Positions 15,881-24,252 of a stretch of DNA of 64,000 nt are shown here, piece by piece; the stretch's first letter is position 1, and every line of letters starts with the position of its first letter. The DNA is taken from positions 95,980 to 159,979 of the forward strand of contig NZ_QJRP01000010.1 in assembly GCF_003205295.1 (NCBI RefSeq). Direction: 5' to 3'. The stretch is from Pseudomonas mosselii (GTDB lineage: Bacteria; Pseudomonadota; Gammaproteobacteria; Pseudomonadales; Pseudomonadaceae). The notes under the pieces were generated by a model, which was not told the DNA's origin, searched no databases, and saw nothing but the letters and a program-made list of their open reading frames with translations. Both the position numbers and the translations under genes were made by a program.

Positions 15881-17363
15881 GGTCGGTTCCGGGCATTTCG
15901 CTGCAGACACGGTTGCGTCCGCCTTGTTTGGCACGATAGAGCGCGTGGTCGGCGCGGGTCAGCAGGCTGTGCAGGCTGTCGTCGCGCTGCAGGGCGGACA
16001 GGCCGATGCTCACGGTCAGGCGTATTGGCTGGTCGGCATGGCTGAAGGTCAGTTGCTCGGTGCGCCGGCGGATCTTTTCCGCAACTTCGATGGCCTGGCG
16101 GCCTTCGGCTTCGCGCAGCAGCACGACGAACTCCTCGCCGCCCCAGCGGCAGAGTATATCGGACTGGCGCAGGCTGCCCTGCAGCACATTGGCGAACTGG
16201 CGCAGCACTTCGTCGCCGGCCAGGTGGCCATGGGTGTCGTTGAGGGTCTTGAAGTGGTCGAGGTCGATCAGCAGGGCGACCAGCGGCGCGCTGTCGCGCT
16301 GGGCCTCGACCAGCGCCTGGCCGGCCAGCAGGTCGAAGCTGCGGCGATTGGGCAGGCCGGTGAGGCTGTCGAGGGTGGCCAGCGCCTCGGCGTTGTCCTG
16401 GTGACGCTTGACCATGGCGTTGAGCAGCGACAGGACCACCAGGGTGATCATGGCGCAGATCGCCAGGTTCAGGTACAGCGACTGGCGGATGCGGTCCAGG
16501 GCGCCGGTCTCGCGTTTGTCCACCAGCAGGTACCAGCCCAGTTCCGGCAGCAGGCGCACATTGAGGAAGTGGCTGTGGCCGTCGTTGTCGGTGTATTCGT
16601 GGCTGCCGGTGGCGGGCGTCGGCATGCGTGCCAGCAGGTCCTGCCACTGGCTGCTGTCGGCCAGTTGCTGTCCGGCGCGCAGGCCATGGGGGCCGCCGTC
16701 GGAGCTGGTCAGCAGCACCTTGCCCTGGGCATCGGAGAACAGAACGGCGCGTTGGTAGCGCCGCTGGTAGTCGTCGATCAGGCGGACCACTGACTCCACG
16801 CTCAGGCCCACGCCGGCGGCTCCGATGAAGCGTTGCTGGTAGTCGAGCACGCGGTGGTTGATGAACACGGTCGGCTTGTCCTGGTTGGCCATGTCCAGAT
16901 CGACGTTGATCTCGTAGGGCTTGCTCGATTGGCGCAGGCGAAAGTACCAGGCGTCGCGCCAGGCGTCGGCCTGGACCTGCTTGAGCACGCCCTTGGCCTG
17001 GTAGTAGGTGAGGCTGCGGTCGGAGACGAAGAAACTGGTGCAAGTGGCCTGGCTGCCCATCACCTCGCCCAGGTAGCGGGTGATGCGCCCGGTGTCCTGC
17101 TCGCCGGCCAGCACCCAGTCGCGCAGGAAGGTGTCCTGGGCCATCATCGAGGCGATCAGCACCGGGCGGATCAGGTCCTTCTGGATCTCCGAGTAGACGC
17201 TGTCGGAGGTCAGTGGCAGCTCGGTATTGACGATGCCGTCGCGGATCGCCCCCCGCGAGGCATAGTAGCCGAGCAGCGAGGTGGCCAGGAAGCCGCCGGC
17301 CAGCAACAGCAGCAGGGCGAAGATCAGAGAGCGTTGCGAGAACAGGGCGGAAGGCGAGGGCAT
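15873..17363 (-). CDS. Membrane-bound diguanylate cyclase with periplasmic sensor domain
   Basis: A 496-residue enzyme expected to make c-di-GMP. A TM helix at residues ~10-32 (SLIFALLLLLAGGFLATSLLG) leads into a large periplasmic dCache-like sensor region (~35-290, including FVSDRSLTYYQAKGVLKQV). A second TM helix (LYLNLAICAMITLVVLSLL) is followed by a GGDEF domain with intact active site WGGEEF. An RxxD inhibitory site (RQSD) lies five residues before it. Start at 17363 (MPSPSALFSQ); ten residues further upstream add nothing recognisable. The ligand of the sensor domain is unknown. It ends in an 8-bp overlap with the CWC gene. Confidence 0.88.
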   Translation of the reverse strand: MPSPSALFSQRSLIFALLLLLAGGFLATSLLGYYASRGAIRDGIVNTELPLTSDSVYSEIQKDLIRPVLIASMMAQDTFLRDWVLAGEQDTGRITRYLGEVMGSQATCTSFFVSDRSLTYYQAKGVLKQVQADAWRDAWYFRLRQSSKPYEINVDLDMANQDKPTVFINHRVLDYQQRFIGAAGVGLSVESVVRLIDDYQRRYQRAVLFSDAQGKVLLTSSDGGPHGLRAGQQLADSSQWQDLLARMPTPATGSHEYTDNDGHSHFLNVRLLPELGWYLLVDKRETGALDRIRQSLYLNLAICAMITLVVLSLLNAMVKRHQDNAEALATLDSLTGLPNRRSFDLLAGQALVEAQRDSAPLVALLIDLDHFKTLNDTHGHLAGDEVLRQFANVLQGSLRQSDILCRWGGEEFVVLLREAEGRQAIEVAEKIRRRTEQLTFSHADQPIRLTVSIGLSALQRDDSLHSLLTRADHALYRAKQGGRNRVCSEMPGTDHA

Positions 17364-17575
17364 GATCTTCCCGTGAAGTGTGCCGGTGGCCACATTCTAG
17401 TGAGATGACTGAAAAATGACTGCATGTTTTTCAGGGGTATAGGACCTGTTTCAATTTGTTGCGCAAATGGCACTGAACCCTGTCGCGATGGTCTTATCCA
17501 GTGTCGACCAACAGCTTGTCGTCGACGCTCGCCAGCGCCGCTGTGCCGGGCACCCCTGCGGTCCAGGAGGCCGCC

Positions 17576-18013
17576 ATGTACCCACGAATCCTGCTCGTCG
17601 TCCTGCTTGGACTGCTGATTTCCGGCTGCGCGCCTTATTACGGGAGCGGCGGCTATTACCGCAGCGACTACTACACCAGCGATCGCTACGTTTACCCAGG
17701 CTACTACCGCCAGGACCGCTATTACGTGGTGCCGCAGACCCGCTACTACTATCAGCCCGCACCGCGTTACTACAGGCCGGCGCCGGTGCCGCAGTACCGC
17801 CCTTATCCGGCGCCCGGCATGCAGCCGCGCTGGCAGGGGAATCCGCGTTACGACTACGGCAACCGCCAGCGCTACGACTACGGGCGCGATCGCGACCGCC
17901 ACGACTACCGCAATGACGACCGCCGGGGCGATCGCTGGCACTCCAACGGGCAGGGCAACCGTGACCGTCGACCCGATGGGGGCCGGGGTGGCGAGCGGGG
18001 CTGGTCGCGGTGA
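17576..18013 (+). CDS. Tyr/Arg-rich lipoprotein of unknown function
   Basis: A 145-residue protein with a lipoprotein signal peptide ending in LLGLLISGC, so Cys would be lipidated. The mature part is very unusual. Dense Tyr-Tyr and Pro-Tyr runs (about residues 20-80, such as YYRSDYYTSDRYVYPGYYRQ) give way to an Arg/Asp/Gly-rich tail (DYGRDRDRHDYRNDDRRGDR). It is presumably disordered and bound to the envelope. AGGAGG seven bases before the ATG at 17576 supports that start over the longer frame. It has no operon partner. Confidence 0.78.
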   Translation: MYPRILLVVLLGLLISGCAPYYGSGGYYRSDYYTSDRYVYPGYYRQDRYYVVPQTRYYYQPAPRYYRPAPVPQYRPYPAPGMQPRWQGNPRYDYGNRQRYDYGRDRDRHDYRNDDRRGDRWHSNGQGNRDRRPDGGRGGERGWSR

Positions 18014-18026
18014 CAGGGCACTGACG

Positions 18027-19133
18027 TCATCCCAGTTCCGCCAACGGATGGCGCCCCTCCCAGGCCTTGCTGAAATGCGCCTCCACCACCGCCACCGGTA
18101 CCTGCGCCACATCCGGCCAGTGCCAGCGCGGGGTGTTGTCCTTGTCCAGCAACCTGGCCCGGACCCCTTCACTGAACTCCGGGTGACGGCAGCAGTTCAG
18201 GCTCAGGGTGTATTCCATCTGGAACACCTGGGCCAGTGACAGGTGGCGTGCCCGACGGATCTGCTCCCAGACCAGGTGCGCGGTCAGCGGACAGCCTTCG
18301 TGCAGGCGCTGGCCGGCCGCCGCCAGCAAGGGGTCGGCATGCCGGGCCAGGCCGGCCAGGGCACGCCAGGCCGCCACCGGATCGGCCACGTCGAGCACTT
18401 CGTCGATCACGGCGCGGCGTGCCAGCCACTGGCCTTGTGGCAGCTCGGCGCACGCGCGGTGCTGCTCGGCCTTCAGCAGGCTGTTGAGTTGCAGCGCGGT
18501 CTGTTCTTGCCAGTTCAATTGCAGCAGTTCCTCGACCAGCGCCTCCTGTTGATGTTCGCCGAAGAAACGGTCGGCCAGGCCCAGGTCGAGTGCGTCGCGG
18601 GCATTGATCGTGGCGCCGGTGAGCCCCAGGAACAGGCCGAGCTTGCCCGGCAGGCGGGCGAGGAACCAGCTGGCGCCCACATCCGGATACAGGCCGATGC
18701 TGATTTCCGGCATGGCCAACCGGCTGCTGGGGGTGACGATGCGTACCGCGGCACCTTGCAGCAGGCCCATGCCGCCGCCCAGCACATGGCCATGGCCCCA
18801 GCACAACAAGGGTTTGGGGTAGGTGTGCAGGCGATGGTCGAGGCGATATTCGCTGGCGAAGAAGGTAGCGGCCAGCGGCGGTACGCTACCGGGGTGTTCG
18901 CGGCAGGCCTCGACCAGGGCACGGACATCGCCACCGGCGCAGAAGGCTTTCGGCCCGTTGCCGCGCAGCAGCACGCAGACGATCCCGGGGTCGCTGGCCC
19001 AGGCGCGCAGCCGTTCGTCGAGCATTTCGATCATGGGCAGCGTCAGGGCGTTGAGCGCCTTGGGCGCATCCAGGGTGGCGATGCCGATACGGGCGCCGTC
19101 GACGCCGGTCAGTACCTCGCATTGAATGGACAT
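18027..19133 (-). CDS. Enoyl-CoA hydratase/isomerase family protein (3-hydroxyisobutyryl-CoA hydrolase type)
   Basis: A 368-residue crotonase-fold enzyme. The length and the motif GNGPKAFCAGGDVRALVE, with HVLGGGMGLLQGAAVRIVTPSSRLAMPE, match the ECH_2 group that includes 3-hydroxyisobutyryl-CoA hydrolases of valine breakdown. The oxyanion-hole glycines (CAGGD, GGGMG) and the acid Glu in AMPEISIGLYPDVGASW are present. The C-terminal half (FQMEYTLSLNCCRHPEFSEGVRARLLDK) is typical of that subgroup. It is transcribed alone, convergent with the lipoprotein gene. The exact acyl-CoA substrate is inferred only from subgroup resemblance. Confidence 0.85.
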   Translation of the reverse strand: MSIQCEVLTGVDGARIGIATLDAPKALNALTLPMIEMLDERLRAWASDPGIVCVLLRGNGPKAFCAGGDVRALVEACREHPGSVPPLAATFFASEYRLDHRLHTYPKPLLCWGHGHVLGGGMGLLQGAAVRIVTPSSRLAMPEISIGLYPDVGASWFLARLPGKLGLFLGLTGATINARDALDLGLADRFFGEHQQEALVEELLQLNWQEQTALQLNSLLKAEQHRACAELPQGQWLARRAVIDEVLDVADPVAAWRALAGLARHADPLLAAAGQRLHEGCPLTAHLVWEQIRRARHLSLAQVFQMEYTLSLNCCRHPEFSEGVRARLLDKDNTPRWHWPDVAQVPVAVVEAHFSKAWEGRHPLAELG

Positions 19134-19261
19134 GGACTACCTCGCGCAGGTCATCCCCTCAGTATGGCCTGCCGCGGCGAAGCTGCCGGTCGTCGGTCGG
19201 ATCGATTGACAAGCCGGCCCGGCTTTCCTAGTGTCGCGGCACTTTGCTTTTGGATGCCCCC

Positions 19262-19954
19262 ATGACCGACGACGATCGCATCAAACTCGAACCCAGCTGG
19301 AAGGCCGCGCTGCGCGCCGAGTTCGACCAGCCTTACATGCATCAGTTGCGCGAGTTCCTGCGTACGGAGTATGCCGCCGGCAAGGAGATCTACCCGCCTG
19401 GGCCGCTGATCTTCAACGCCCTGAATTCCACGCCGCTGGAGCAGGTCAAGGTGGTCATCCTCGGTCAGGACCCGTACCACGGCCCAGGCCAGGCCCATGG
19501 TCTGTGCTTTTCGGTGCAGCCGGGCATCCCCACGCCACCATCGCTGGTGAATATCTATAAAGAGTTGCAGCGTGATCTGAACCTGCCGATCCCCGCTCAT
19601 GGTTACCTGCAGAGTTGGGCCGAGCAGGGGGTGCTGCTGCTCAACACCACCATGACCGTGGAGCGTGCCAACGCCGCGTCCCACGCGAAAAAAGGTTGGG
19701 AGTTCTTCACCGACCGGATCATCCAGGTGGTCAGCGAGCAGTGCCCGAACGTGGTATTCCTGCTCTGGGGCGCCCATGCCCAGAGCAAGCAGAAGCTGAT
19801 CGATGCCAGCAAGCACCTGGTGCTCAAGTCGGTGCATCCGTCACCGCTGTCGGCTTACCGTGGGTTCTTTGGCTGCGGGCATTTCAGCCGTACCAACAGC
19901 TTCCTGGAACAACGCGGGATGGCGCCGATCGATTGGGCGTTGCCGCCGCTGTGA
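19262..19954 (+). CDS. ung: Uracil-DNA glycosylase
   Basis: A 230-residue family-1 UDG that removes uracil from DNA in base-excision repair. The water-activating loop [18 protein letters not shown] (catalytic Asp), the uracil-recognition NTTMTVE segment and the DNA-intercalation loop [11 protein letters not shown] (catalytic His) are all present. The ATG at 19262 gives the usual N-terminus ([13 protein letters not shown]). Single gene, divergent from the enoyl-CoA hydratase-like gene and followed by a REP doublet that probably ends the transcript. Confidence 0.97.
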   Translation: MTDDDRIKLEPSWKAALRAEFDQPYMHQLREFLRTEYAAGKEIYPPGPLIFNALNSTPLEQVKVVILGQDPYHGPGQAHGLCFSVQPGIPTPPSLVNIYKELQRDLNLPIPAHGYLQSWAEQGVLLLNTTMTVERANAASHAKKGWEFFTDRIIQVVSEQCPNVVFLLWGAHAQSKQKLIDASKHLVLKSVHPSPLSAYRGFFGCGHFSRTNSFLEQRGMAPIDWALPPL

Positions 19955-19967
19955 TTGGCTGAGGGCC

Positions 19968-20054
19968 TCTTCGCGGGTAAACCCGCTCCCACAGAAAATG
20001 TGCTGCCTTTCAGGGTCTGCACAGTACCTGTGGGAGCGGGTTTACCCGCGAAGA
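19968..20054. repeat. REP doublet (GTGGGAGCGGGTTTACCCGCG class)
   Basis: Arms 19968-19993 and 20029-20054 are 26-nt perfect inverted copies around a 35-bp spacer, in the gap between the converging ung and abrB-like genes. The same core occurs at 27808-27869. Confidence 0.88.
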
Positions 20055-20067
20055 AGCCAGCACATCT

Positions 20068-21096
20068 CTACTGGCTGGCATTCCAGCGCCGGAACAACGG
20101 CTCGGCCAGGAACAGCACGAACAACAGCCGCATCACCTGCAGCGCCGTCACCAGCGGTACGGACAGTTGCAGGGTCTCCGCCGTCAGGCTCATCTCGGCG
20201 ATGCCCCCGGGCATCATCCCCAGCGTCAGCGAGCGCAGGTCCAGGTGCGTCAGCAGGCTCAACGCCCAGGCCGCGCCTGCGGCGATCAGCATGCACAGCG
20301 CCGTGGCCAGCAGGGTGCGGCCAAGGAACGACGGCGCCCGGCGGAAGAACGCGCGATTGAAATGACAGGCCAGGCCGCTGCCGATCAGCCACTGGCCGAT
20401 CTGGCTGGCGCCGTTGGGCAGGCCGATCTGCAGGTTGCCCGCCAGGCTCACGCTGGCTGCCACCAGCAACGGCCCGAACAACCAGGGGTTGGGCTGGCGC
20501 AGACGCTGCCAGAGCAACGCCACCAGTACCCCCAGCGGTGCAATTAATGCCAGCCAGCCCCAGCTCACGCTGCCGGCATGGTTCAGCGGCACGCCATCGC
20601 CGAGCAAGAACTTGAACAGCGCCGGCACGCACAGCACCACGGCCAGCACCCGCAGGCTCTGCGCCGCGGCCACCTGGCTGAGCACCGCGCCGTTGCGCGC
20701 GCCGAGGTTGACCATCTCGCCCGAACCGCCCGGCATGCTGGCGAAGAACGCCGTGGCGCGGTCTTCACCGGTGCGTCGCAGCAGCCACACGCTGATCACG
20801 CTGGAGAGGGTGGTGAACAACGCACCGAAGAAGATCAGCGCAAAGTGGCTGGCCACCTGCTCGATCACCGCCGGGGTGAAGTGCAGGCCGATGCCGATGC
20901 CGATGATCCATTGCCCGCATTTGCGGCCGTTGGGAATTTCGCTGAGCTGCCAGGGGGTCAGGCAGCGCACCAGGATGATCGCCAGCAACGAGCCGACCAT
21001 CCATGGCAAGGGCCAGCCGACCTTGCTGGCGAGGAATCCGCCAGCAAGGCCGACCAGCCCGGTGGCCCAGAACAGTGGCAACGACCGGTCAGGCAT
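20068..21096 (-). CDS. AbrB-family membrane protein in the tct operon
   Basis: A 342-residue polytopic protein with two repeated halves, each carrying the glycine-rich motifs typical of the AbrB/ammonia-monooxygenase-like transporter family (ASMPGGSGEMVNLGARNG in the first half, GMMPGGIAEMSLTAETL in the second). About 9-10 hydrophobic segments are visible. It is unrelated to the AbrB transition regulator. The ATG at 21096 overlaps the tctA stop by 8 bp, so it is the last gene of the tctCBA transcript. A role in handling the same carboxylates or in efflux is possible but not shown. The longer upstream frame only reads tctA in another frame. Confidence 0.82.
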   Translation of the reverse strand: MPDRSLPLFWATGLVGLAGGFLASKVGWPLPWMVGSLLAIILVRCLTPWQLSEIPNGRKCGQWIIGIGIGLHFTPAVIEQVASHFALIFFGALFTTLSSVISVWLLRRTGEDRATAFFASMPGGSGEMVNLGARNGAVLSQVAAAQSLRVLAVVLCVPALFKFLLGDGVPLNHAGSVSWGWLALIAPLGVLVALLWQRLRQPNPWLFGPLLVAASVSLAGNLQIGLPNGASQIGQWLIGSGLACHFNRAFFRRAPSFLGRTLLATALCMLIAAGAAWALSLLTHLDLRSLTLGMMPGGIAEMSLTAETLQLSVPLVTALQVMRLLFVLFLAEPLFRRWNASQ

Positions 21097-22603
21097 CGGC
21101 CATGGCCCGCCGCTGCAGGGCACGTTTGCGCCAGATGCGCAGCAGCGGCAGGCTCAGCATGCACACCACCAGCACCCACACGCCCATGCTGATCGGGCTC
21201 GACCAGAGGATGCCCAGTTCACCGTTGGAGATCGACAGCGCGCGGCGCAGGTTCTGCTCCATCAGCCCGCCGAGGATGAAGCCCAGCAGGATCGGCGACA
21301 GCGGGAAGTCCAGCTTGCGCAGGATGTAGCCCATGATGCCGATGCCGACCATCAGGAACAGGTCGAAGGTGGTGGCATGCACCGCGTATACGCCGATCGC
21401 GGTGATGATCGCGATCACCGGCACCAGTGCCCAGTTCGGCACGGCGAGGATGCGGGTGAACACGCGGATCATCGGCACGTTGAGGATGATCAGCATGAGG
21501 TTGGCGATGAACAGCGAGGCGATCAGGCCCCAGACGATGTCTGGCTGTTGTTCGAACAGCAGCGGCCCGGGGGTGATGTTGTACAGGGTCAGCGCGCCGA
21601 TCATCACTGCGGTGGTGCCCGAACCGGGTACGCCGAGGGTCAGCATCGGCACCAGGGCGCCGCAGCAGGAAGCGCCGATGGCGGTTTCCGGCGCGGCCAG
21701 GCCACGGGCGTCGCCCTTGCCGAACTTGCCTTTGTCGCCAGCGATGCGTTTTTCGGTCATGTAGGCCACGGCACTGGCCAGGGTCGCGCCGGCACCTGGC
21801 AACACGCCCATGAAGAAGCCCAGCAGGCCGCAACGGATGTTGACGAAGAAGACCGAGGCCGCTTCCTTGAGGTTGAACAGCATGCGCCCGGTGGCCTTGA
21901 CCGCCACATGGCCGTGGTGGGTCTTTTCCAGCAGCAGGAGGATCTCGCTGATGGAGAACAGGCCCAGCACCAGCACCACGAACTGGATGCCGTCGGCCAG
22001 GTGCACGCTGTCGCCGGTGAAGCGGTACACGCCGCTGTTGGCGTCAATGCCCACCGCCGAGAGGAACAGGCCGATCAGCGCGGCAATGAAGGTCTTCAGT
22101 GGCTTGTCGCCTGCCATGCCGCCGAGGGCGACGATGGCGAACACCATCAGCACGAAGTACTCCGCCGGCCCGAAGGCGATCGCCCACTTCGCCAGCAGCG
22201 GGGCGAACAGCACCATGCCGCAGGTGGCGATGAAGGCGCCGATGAAAGAACTCCAGGCCGACAGCGACAGCGCCACGCCGGCAAGGCCCTGGCGGGCCAT
22301 GGGGTAGCCGTCCAGGGTGGTCATCACGGTGGAGGCCTCACCGGGGATGTTCAGCAGGATCGAACTGATCCGCCCGCCGTATTCACAGCCCAGGTACACG
22401 GCGGCCAGCAGGATCAGCGCCGACTCCGGCGGCAGGCCTAGGGCGAAGGCGATGGGGATCAGCAGGGCCACGCCGTTGATCGGGCCGAGGCCCGGCAGCA
22501 GGCCGACCACTGTGCCGATCAGGGTGCCGGTCAGGGCGGTGACCAGGTTGTACGGGCTCAGGGCGACGCCGAAGCCCTGGCCCAGGTAGCTCAAGGTATC
22601 CAT
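21089..22603 (-). CDS. tctA: Tripartite tricarboxylate transporter, large permease subunit TctA
   Basis: A 504-residue permease with about 12 membrane helices, starting MDTLSYLGQGFGVALSPYN. It has the TctA motifs GTLIGTVVGLLPGLGPINGVALLIPIAF, YGGRISSILLNIPGEASTVMTTLDGYPMAR and, in the second half, CCGALVPMLTLGVPGSGTTAVMIGALTLYNITPGP. Together with TctB it forms the sodium-driven channel that takes citrate or related tricarboxylates from the periplasmic TctC. The start is 3 bp after the tctB stop. Confidence 0.95.
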   Translation of the reverse strand: MDTLSYLGQGFGVALSPYNLVTALTGTLIGTVVGLLPGLGPINGVALLIPIAFALGLPPESALILLAAVYLGCEYGGRISSILLNIPGEASTVMTTLDGYPMARQGLAGVALSLSAWSSFIGAFIATCGMVLFAPLLAKWAIAFGPAEYFVLMVFAIVALGGMAGDKPLKTFIAALIGLFLSAVGIDANSGVYRFTGDSVHLADGIQFVVLVLGLFSISEILLLLEKTHHGHVAVKATGRMLFNLKEAASVFFVNIRCGLLGFFMGVLPGAGATLASAVAYMTEKRIAGDKGKFGKGDARGLAAPETAIGASCCGALVPMLTLGVPGSGTTAVMIGALTLYNITPGPLLFEQQPDIVWGLIASLFIANLMLIILNVPMIRVFTRILAVPNWALVPVIAIITAIGVYAVHATTFDLFLMVGIGIMGYILRKLDFPLSPILLGFILGGLMEQNLRRALSISNGELGILWSSPISMGVWVLVVCMLSLPLLRIWRKRALQRRAMADA

Positions 22604-22606
22604 GTG

Positions 22607-23065
22607 TCAGTTCTCCAGTACGTCGAGCAGGCCGAGGGGCAGGGGGACGTCCATCACCCGGTCGAACAGCCAGTAGAGGAACAGGCTCATACCCACCACC
22701 ACGAGGGTGCTGTGCAGCCAGCGGCCACCGTACAGGCGGGCCATGGGCACGCCGACCAGGATGGCGCTGAGGATGAAGCCCAGGGCTTCGAAGGTGCTGG
22801 CGAAGACGATCAGCAGGCCGACGCAGGCGGCGATCTTGATCAGGGTTTCGCGGTCCAGTTCCGGCTCGTCATCCTTGCGCACGATGGGCGTGGGGCGGAT
22901 CGCCAGGTACAAAAGGCCCAGGCTCATCAGGCCGAGCATCAGCAGCGGGTAGGCGCGCGGGCCCACCGGTTCATACGAGAAGGCGGCCTGGTAGGGCCAG
23001 GCCATCACGGCCAGCACGGCGCACAGCGCCAGCAGGGCCAGGGCGAAGAGGCGTTGCAGGATCAT
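22607..23065 (-). CDS. tctB: Tripartite tricarboxylate transporter, small subunit TctB
   Basis: A 152-residue membrane protein with four hydrophobic segments (FALALLALCAVLAVMAWPY, YPLLMLGLMSLGLLYLAI, IAACVGLLIVFASTFEALGF and LVVVGMSLFLYWLF), the standard TctB layout. The ATG at 23065 is chosen because it opens the first helix; an upstream extension to 23152 would run into the REP element. It lies between tctC and tctA in the same orientation, separated from tctC by a REP doublet. Confidence 0.92.
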   Translation of the reverse strand: MILQRLFALALLALCAVLAVMAWPYQAAFSYEPVGPRAYPLLMLGLMSLGLLYLAIRPTPIVRKDDEPELDRETLIKIAACVGLLIVFASTFEALGFILSAILVGVPMARLYGGRWLHSTLVVVGMSLFLYWLFDRVMDVPLPLGLLDVLEN

Positions 23066-23102
23066 GGAAGAATCCTCGGTAATGTTCGACACGGCGCGGC
23101 CC

Positions 23103-23221
23103 CTGTAGGAGCGGCCTTGTGCCGCGACAGGGCTGCACAGCAGCCCCGGCAATTCAAGCTGCGAAGCTGAAATCCTGGGGCCGCTGCGCAGCCCTGTCGC
23201 GGCACAAGGCCGCTCCTACAG
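23103..23221. repeat. REP doublet inside the tct operon (GTAGGAGCGGCC class)
   Basis: Arms 23103-23136 and 23188-23221 are 34-nt perfect inverted copies around 51 bp, within the 175-bp tctC-tctB gap. Such a hairpin could stabilise the upstream opdH-tctC message and lower expression of the permease genes relative to the binding protein. Confidence 0.88.
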
Positions 23222-23240
23222 CGCGCGCGTTGTGAGTGGC

Positions 23241-24221
23241 TTACTGGATCAGCCCGAACTCACGGGCCAGCGCCTTGTAGTCCGCCACCTGCTTCTTCAC
23301 ATAGCCGTCCAGCTCCTCGCCGGTCATGGCGAACGGGAACAGCTCACGCTGGTCACGCAGCTTGGCGAAGTCCTCGGAGGCCAGCAGCTTGTCGAACGAA
23401 GCCTTCCACCAGGCATAGTCCTCGTCGCTGACCTTCGGCCCCAGGTAGAAGCCGCGCACCACCGGCCAGACGATGTCGTAGCCCTGTTCCTTGGCGGTGG
23501 GGATGTCCTTCATTTCCGGCTCGTCCAGGCGCTTGTCGGAGAAGACCGCGAGGATGCGCATGTTGCCGCTCTGGATATGCGGCATGGAGTCGGAAATGTC
23601 GGTGGAGCCGACCTGGATATGCCCGCCCAGCAGCGCGGTGGCGATTTCGCCGCCGCCTTCCAGGGCCACGTAGCGCAGGTCGCGCGGGTTGATCCCGGCG
23701 GCCTTGGCGATCAGCGCGGTCTGCATCCAGTCCTGGCTGCCGACGGTGCCGCCGGAGCCGATCACCACCTTGCTCGGGTCCTTCTTCAGGGCCGCGACCA
23801 GGTCGTCGAGGGTCTTGTAGGGCGAGTCGCTCTTCACCGCAATGGCGCCATAGCTGGTACCCACTGCCGCCAGCCACTTCACCGCGTTCTCGTCGAAACG
23901 GCCGAACTTGCCCTGGGCCAGGTTCAGCAGCGAACCACTGGACCAGGCCACCAGCGTGCCGGCGTCGGCCGGGCGCTGTGCGACCACGGCGTTGTAGGCC
24001 ACCGCGCCGACGCCGCCGGGCATGTAGGTCACGCGCATGGGCTTGCTGAGGATCTTCTCGTTGACCAGGGCGCTCTGCACCAGCTTGCAGGTCAGGTCGA
24101 AACCGCCGCCGGGCGAGGCCGGGGCGATGCATTCGGGGCGTTTCGGTTCGGCGGCCAGGGCGTTGCCGGCCAGCAGCAGGCAACCGGTGGCCAGGACGAG
24201 GCGGCGCAGTGAAAAGGTCAT
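23241..24221 (-). CDS. tctC: Periplasmic tricarboxylate-binding protein TctC
   Basis: A 326-residue Bug-type binding protein. The signal peptide LVLATGCLLLAGNALAAEP is followed by CIAPASPGGGFDLTCKLVQ, MRVTYMPGGVGAVAYNAVVAQRPADAGTL and GSGGTVGSQDWMQTALIAKA, the carboxylate-binding loops of the family. The Venus-flytrap fold ends near DYKALAREFGLIQ. It captures tricarboxylates in the periplasm for TctAB. It lies 31 bp after the opdH-like porin gene in the same direction, so both are expected on one transcript. Confidence 0.95.
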   Translation of the reverse strand: MTFSLRRLVLATGCLLLAGNALAAEPKRPECIAPASPGGGFDLTCKLVQSALVNEKILSKPMRVTYMPGGVGAVAYNAVVAQRPADAGTLVAWSSGSLLNLAQGKFGRFDENAVKWLAAVGTSYGAIAVKSDSPYKTLDDLVAALKKDPSKVVIGSGGTVGSQDWMQTALIAKAAGINPRDLRYVALEGGGEIATALLGGHIQVGSTDISDSMPHIQSGNMRILAVFSDKRLDEPEMKDIPTAKEQGYDIVWPVVRGFYLGPKVSDEDYAWWKASFDKLLASEDFAKLRDQRELFPFAMTGEELDGYVKKQVADYKALAREFGLIQ

Positions 24222-24252
24222 CGTCTATCTCCGTGAGCGTTGTTGTTATGGG

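Noticed and set aside
20414..22441. A 675-codon open frame on the plus strand across abrB and tctA
   Set aside because: It runs antisense to two well-supported membrane proteins and reads as His/Gln/Asp-rich filler.
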